From NCBI GenBank assembly GCA_025363495.1, contig JANYDR010000041.1, forward strand, positions 1-8,287: a DNA stretch of 8,287 nucleotides, read 5' to 3'. Positions 5,561 through 8,287 of the stretch are shown in pieces. The stretch's first letter is position 1, and each line of letters opens with the position of its first letter. The position numbers and the translations under genes are program-made. The notes beneath the pieces were generated by a model. That model was not told where the DNA came from. It worked only from the letters and a program-made list of their open reading frames with translations, and did no database searches. This DNA is from Cyclobacteriaceae bacterium (GTDB taxonomy: Bacteria; Bacteroidota; Bacteroidia; Cytophagales; Cyclobacteriaceae).

Positions 5561-7429
5561 ATGAAAAAGAAATGGATGCTCGTTTTGATAGTCCTTAGCA
5601 CCTTTGCGGGAGTGCTGCGCGCACAGGATAGGATAATTACTGGAAAAGTTACATCTCAGGATGATGGAAGTACTATTCCTGGAGTAAATGTTACTCTTAA
5701 ATATTCATCAACCGGCGTTGTCACGGATGGAACAGGAAATTATTCAATCAAAGTTCCTCAGAAAGGAGGAGTACTTGTATTTGCTTTTATTGGACTTATC
5801 ACAAAAGAAGTCACTATAGGCTCGAAGAGCATTATCAATGTTGCAATGGGCTCGGATGTAAAATCGCTGAACGAGGTAATTGTTACAGGTAATGGTTACT
5901 CGTCACCAAAAGATAAAAGGAAAGCTGGTGCACAACAAAATGTAGACTACGCTATAAGAGGGATGGTAAGCGGAGTTGCAATGGATAGAGAAGAGCAGCA
6001 GCAACAATACAACACAGAAGAGTATGATGGAATCAATGAAAACATTTTTCACGGAGCTCTTCAAAATCCACTATCAACTTTTTCAATTGACGTCGACGCA
6101 GCTTCTTACAGTAACATGAGACGTTATATTCAAAATGGTCAGCGCCCTCCGGTAGATGCCGTGAGAATAGAAGAGATGGTGAACTACTTTGACTATGATT
6201 ATAAACAACCTAAAGGCGAAGATCCTTTCTCCGTGTATACTGAAATATCTACTGCTCCGTGGAATGAAAAGCATAAACTCGTTCATATTGGTCTCCAGGG
6301 GAAAATAATTCCAACGGAAAATTTACCGGCATCAAATCTTGTATTTCTCATAGATGTATCTGGCTCGATGGATGCTCCAAATAAATTGCCACTGTTAAAA
6401 GCATCTTTTAAAATGCTGGTGGAACAACTTCGTGAAGAAGACCGCGTAGCCATCGTGGTATATGCCGGTGCTGCCGGTGTAGTATTGCCGTCAACTTCTG
6501 GTTCCGACAAACGTGCGATTATTGATGCCCTTGAAAATTTGCATGCCGGTGGTTCAACAGCCGGTGGAGCCGGTATTGAGTTGGCCTATTCTATTGCTAA
6601 ACAAAACTTTCGTCAGGGTGGAAATAATCGGGTAGTGCTGGCAACAGATGGAGATTTCAATGTGGGTGAATCCAGCAACGGAGGCATGGAGCGATTGATC
6701 GAGAAAAAAAGAGAAGACGGAATTTTTCTGACTGCGCTGGGATTCGGCATGGGTAATTATAAAGACTCCAAAATGGAAACTCTTGCTGATAAGGGAAATG
6801 GTAACTATGCCTACATCGACAACATACTTGAAGCTCAAAAGGTGTTGGTTAATGAATTTGGCGGAACAATGTTTACCATTGCCAAGGATGTTAAAATTCA
6901 GGTTGAGTTTAATCCTTCTAAAGTTCAGGCTTATCGTCTTATTGGATACGAAAACAGGATGCTCAAAAGTGAAGACTTCAACAACGATAAAAAAGATGCC
7001 GGTGAATTGGGCTCGGGGCACACCGTTACAGCATTGTATGAAATTATTCCTGTGGGAGTTGAGAGTGATTTCTATAAGATCGATGAATTGAAATATCAGA
7101 AAACAAAAGTTACAGCGTCTGCAAATTCATCCAGTGAGCTAATGACAATAAAGTTGAGATATAAAAAACCTGACAGTGATGTAAGCAAGTTAATTGTTCA
7201 CGCTGTTATTGATGGTAATACATCTTTGTCAGCTACTTCAGAAGATTTTCGCTGGTCGGCTTCTGTTGCAGCCTTTGGAATGTTGTTGCGTGATTCTGAA
7301 TTTGTAAAGGGTTTTTCTTACGATAAGGTTTTAAAACTTGCTCAGGCTTCACGCGGAGATGATAAGAATGGTTACCGTGCTGAGTTCATTAATCTGGTAA
7401 AATCAATGGGACTTGTGGCAAGTCGATAA
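5561..7429 (+). CDS. Exported YfbK-type von Willebrand factor A protein with N-terminal CarboxypepD_reg domain
   Basis: Numbered from ATG 5561, the product has 622 residues. Residues 1-21 (MKKKWMLVLIVLSTFAGVLRA) are a typical signal peptide cut before QD. An in-frame ATG at 5510 would put 17 polar residues in front of it, so 5561 is preferred. A CarboxypepD_reg-like domain (about 24-100) ends in LNEVIVTG (103-110). A Q-rich linker follows, then the YfbK N-terminal region (about 150-223; FSIDVDAASYSNMRRY, RIEEMVNYFDYDY), a VWA domain (about 258-433), and a YfbK/DUF3520-type C-terminal region (438-618). The metal-binding MIDAS is complete: DVSGS (D265, S267, S269), T333 in GGSTAGG and D363 in ATDGD. 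Such domains bind protein ligands through a divalent metal. No lipobox or membrane helix is seen, so it is probably periplasmic or surface-exposed. It is divergent from the sigma gene and shares a paralogous domain with the anti-sigma-like protein. The molecular role of this family is not established. Confidence 0.9.
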   Translation: MKKKWMLVLIVLSTFAGVLRAQDRIITGKVTSQDDGSTIPGVNVTLKYSSTGVVTDGTGNYSIKVPQKGGVLVFAFIGLITKEVTIGSKSIINVAMGSDVKSLNEVIVTGNGYSSPKDKRKAGAQQNVDYAIRGMVSGVAMDREEQQQQYNTEEYDGINENIFHGALQNPLSTFSIDVDAASYSNMRRYIQNGQRPPVDAVRIEEMVNYFDYDYKQPKGEDPFSVYTEISTAPWNEKHKLVHIGLQGKIIPTENLPASNLVFLIDVSGSMDAPNKLPLLKASFKMLVEQLREEDRVAIVVYAGAAGVVLPSTSGSDKRAIIDALENLHAGGSTAGGAGIELAYSIAKQNFRQGGNNRVVLATDGDFNVGESSNGGMERLIEKKREDGIFLTALGFGMGNYKDSKMETLADKGNGNYAYIDNILEAQKVLVNEFGGTMFTIAKDVKIQVEFNPSKVQAYRLIGYENRMLKSEDFNNDKKDAGELGSGHTVTALYEIIPVGVESDFYKIDELKYQKTKVTASANSSSELMTIKLRYKKPDSDVSKLIVHAVIDGNTSLSATSEDFRWSASVAAFGMLLRDSEFVKGFSYDKVLKLAQASRGDDKNGYRAEFINLVKSMGLVASR

Positions 7430-7455
7430 TAGTCATATCCCTGATATCGGTGAGT

Positions 7456-7484
7456 CCCCTGCTTCGGCAGGGGTTTCTTTTTTT
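7456..7484 (+). terminator. Intrinsic terminator after the VWA gene
   Basis: CCCCTGC (7456-7462) and GCAGGGG (7467-7473) form a perfect 7-bp GC-rich stem closed by a stable TTCG tetraloop. The stem is followed directly by TTTCTTTTTTT (7474-7484). It lies 27 bases after the VWA stop and before the glycosyltransferase start, so the two are separate transcription units. Confidence 0.93.
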
Positions 7485-7537
7485 ACGTTGCAGCCATTAA
7501 TCACCAATTAATCAATCTTTATCTTTATTTTTACCCG

Positions 7538-8287
7538 ATGGTAAAGATCAGCGCTGTAATTATTACCTACAACGAAGAGAAAAACATTACCCGTTGTATA
7601 GATTCGATCGCCCCGGTAGCGGATGAGATCGTAGTAATTGATTCCTACTCAAAAGACAGAACTAAAGAAATATGCTTATCAAAAGGTGTTGTCTTTATTG
7701 AGCATCTTTTTCGCAATCACATCGACCAAAAGAACTTTGCGGTTACGCAGGCAAAGAATCAGTATATCCTGTCACTGGACGCTGATGAATATCTTTCGCC
7801 GGAGTTAACTCAATGTATACTTGAAATAAAAAAGAATTGGCCTGCCGAAGCATTCCGGATGAACCGGTTATCGAGTTATGGAAATAAATGGATAAAACAT
7901 GGCTCATGGTATCCTGACAGAAAGATCAGGTTATGGAATAGAAATATCGGGCTTTGGGGTGGGGAGAATCCACACGACAGAGTTGTTTTAAAAAGAGGTA
8001 CACGTGTTGTGCATCTTGAAGGAGACATTCTCCATAGGGCGTATAAAGATTCGCGCGAGACGCTGGACAAGATTCAGCGTTATTCTGAAATTTTTGCTTC
8101 TGAGAACGTTGGCAGAAAAACGAGCTCAATCATTAAGATTCTTGGACATACAACTTTTGCATTTGTTAAGAGCTATGTTATTAAGCGTGGCTTCCTGGAT
8201 GGATATGAAGGCTTAATGGTAGCAAAAGCAGAAGCCAATCACGTATTTTATAAATATGCTAAACTCTATGAGGTAAATAAAAAGGCG
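7538..8287 (+). CDS. WaaE/KdtX-like family 2 glycosyltransferase, N-terminal part
   Basis: The first 250 codons are present; the reading frame is open to the window edge, so the C-terminus is missing. The N-terminus is a GT-A fold: ISAVIITYNEEKNI (4-17) opens the nucleotide-binding site, EIVVIDSYSKDRT (30-42) follows, and the metal-binding motif is LDADEYLSPEL (80-90, DAD at 81-83). The segment HLFRNHIDQKNFAV before DADE and the later WYPDRKIRLWNR and HRAYKDSRETLDKIQRYSE fit the WaaE/KdtX-like branch, whose studied members add sugars to the LPS inner core. The start is ATG 7538, 54 bases after the terminator, without a Shine-Dalgarno sequence. The donor and acceptor sugars cannot be read from the sequence. 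A role in LPS or other surface glycan synthesis is inferred. Confidence 0.88.
   Translation, partial: MVKISAVIITYNEEKNITRCIDSIAPVADEIVVIDSYSKDRTKEICLSKGVVFIEHLFRNHIDQKNFAVTQAKNQYILSLDADEYLSPELTQCILEIKKNWPAEAFRMNRLSSYGNKWIKHGSWYPDRKIRLWNRNIGLWGGENPHDRVVLKRGTRVVHLEGDILHRAYKDSRETLDKIQRYSEIFASENVGRKTSSIIKILGHTTFAFVKSYVIKRGFLDGYEGLMVAKAEANHVFYKYAKLYEVNKKA

Noticed and set aside
6554..7021. 155-codon open frame on the minus strand inside the VWA gene
   Set aside because: It lies opposite a well-supported gene with a complete metal-binding site and encodes no recognisable domain.
7488..7527. TTG ... TATCTTTA as a promoter for the glycosyltransferase
   Set aside because: The spacer is 29 bases, far outside the 19-21 range, and the second element lacks the final G.

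Overview
The window looks like a chromosomal segment of a Bacteroidota bacterium, most likely a Cytophagales-type free-living member. The evidence is the AT-leaning base composition, the absence of Shine-Dalgarno-like sequences before the starts, three separate CarboxypepD_reg-like domains in secreted or membrane proteins, a LytS/LytTR two-component pair, and an ECF sigma factor beside a TonB-domain membrane protein. No tRNA, rRNA, CRISPR array or insertion sequence was seen.

Layout. Bases 1-160 hold the end of a PfkB-family sugar kinase, probably the heptose-7-phosphate kinase of LPS core precursor synthesis. A short convergent gap with small inverted repeats follows. Then comes a secreted CarboxypepD_reg-like protein of unknown function on the minus strand (280-1494). 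Divergent from it is a two-gene operon with a 4-base overlap, encoding a membrane histidine kinase (TTG start at 1591) and its LytTR response regulator (ends 3515). A 14-bp palindrome at 3529-3573 separates this operon from the convergent next unit.

Bases 3579-7429 form the most interesting block. On the minus strand, an ECF sigma factor (GTG start at 5481) overlaps by 8 bases a 448-aa single-pass membrane protein that looks like its anti-sigma partner. That protein carries a CarboxypepD_reg domain, a TonB-box-like LSEVVVT peptide and a TonB C-terminal domain. Divergent from the sigma factor is an exported YfbK-type von Willebrand factor A protein that begins with a clearly paralogous CarboxypepD_reg domain ending in LNEVIVT. 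The shared module, coupled genes and divergent arrangement suggest one envelope signalling or assembly system. Its function cannot be read from the sequence.

A strong intrinsic terminator (7456-7484) closes the VWA gene. The window ends inside a WaaE/KdtX-like family 2 glycosyltransferase (7538 onward), so possible LPS-synthesis genes lie at both edges. Genes fill nearly everything: the longest gene-free stretch is about 120 bases.
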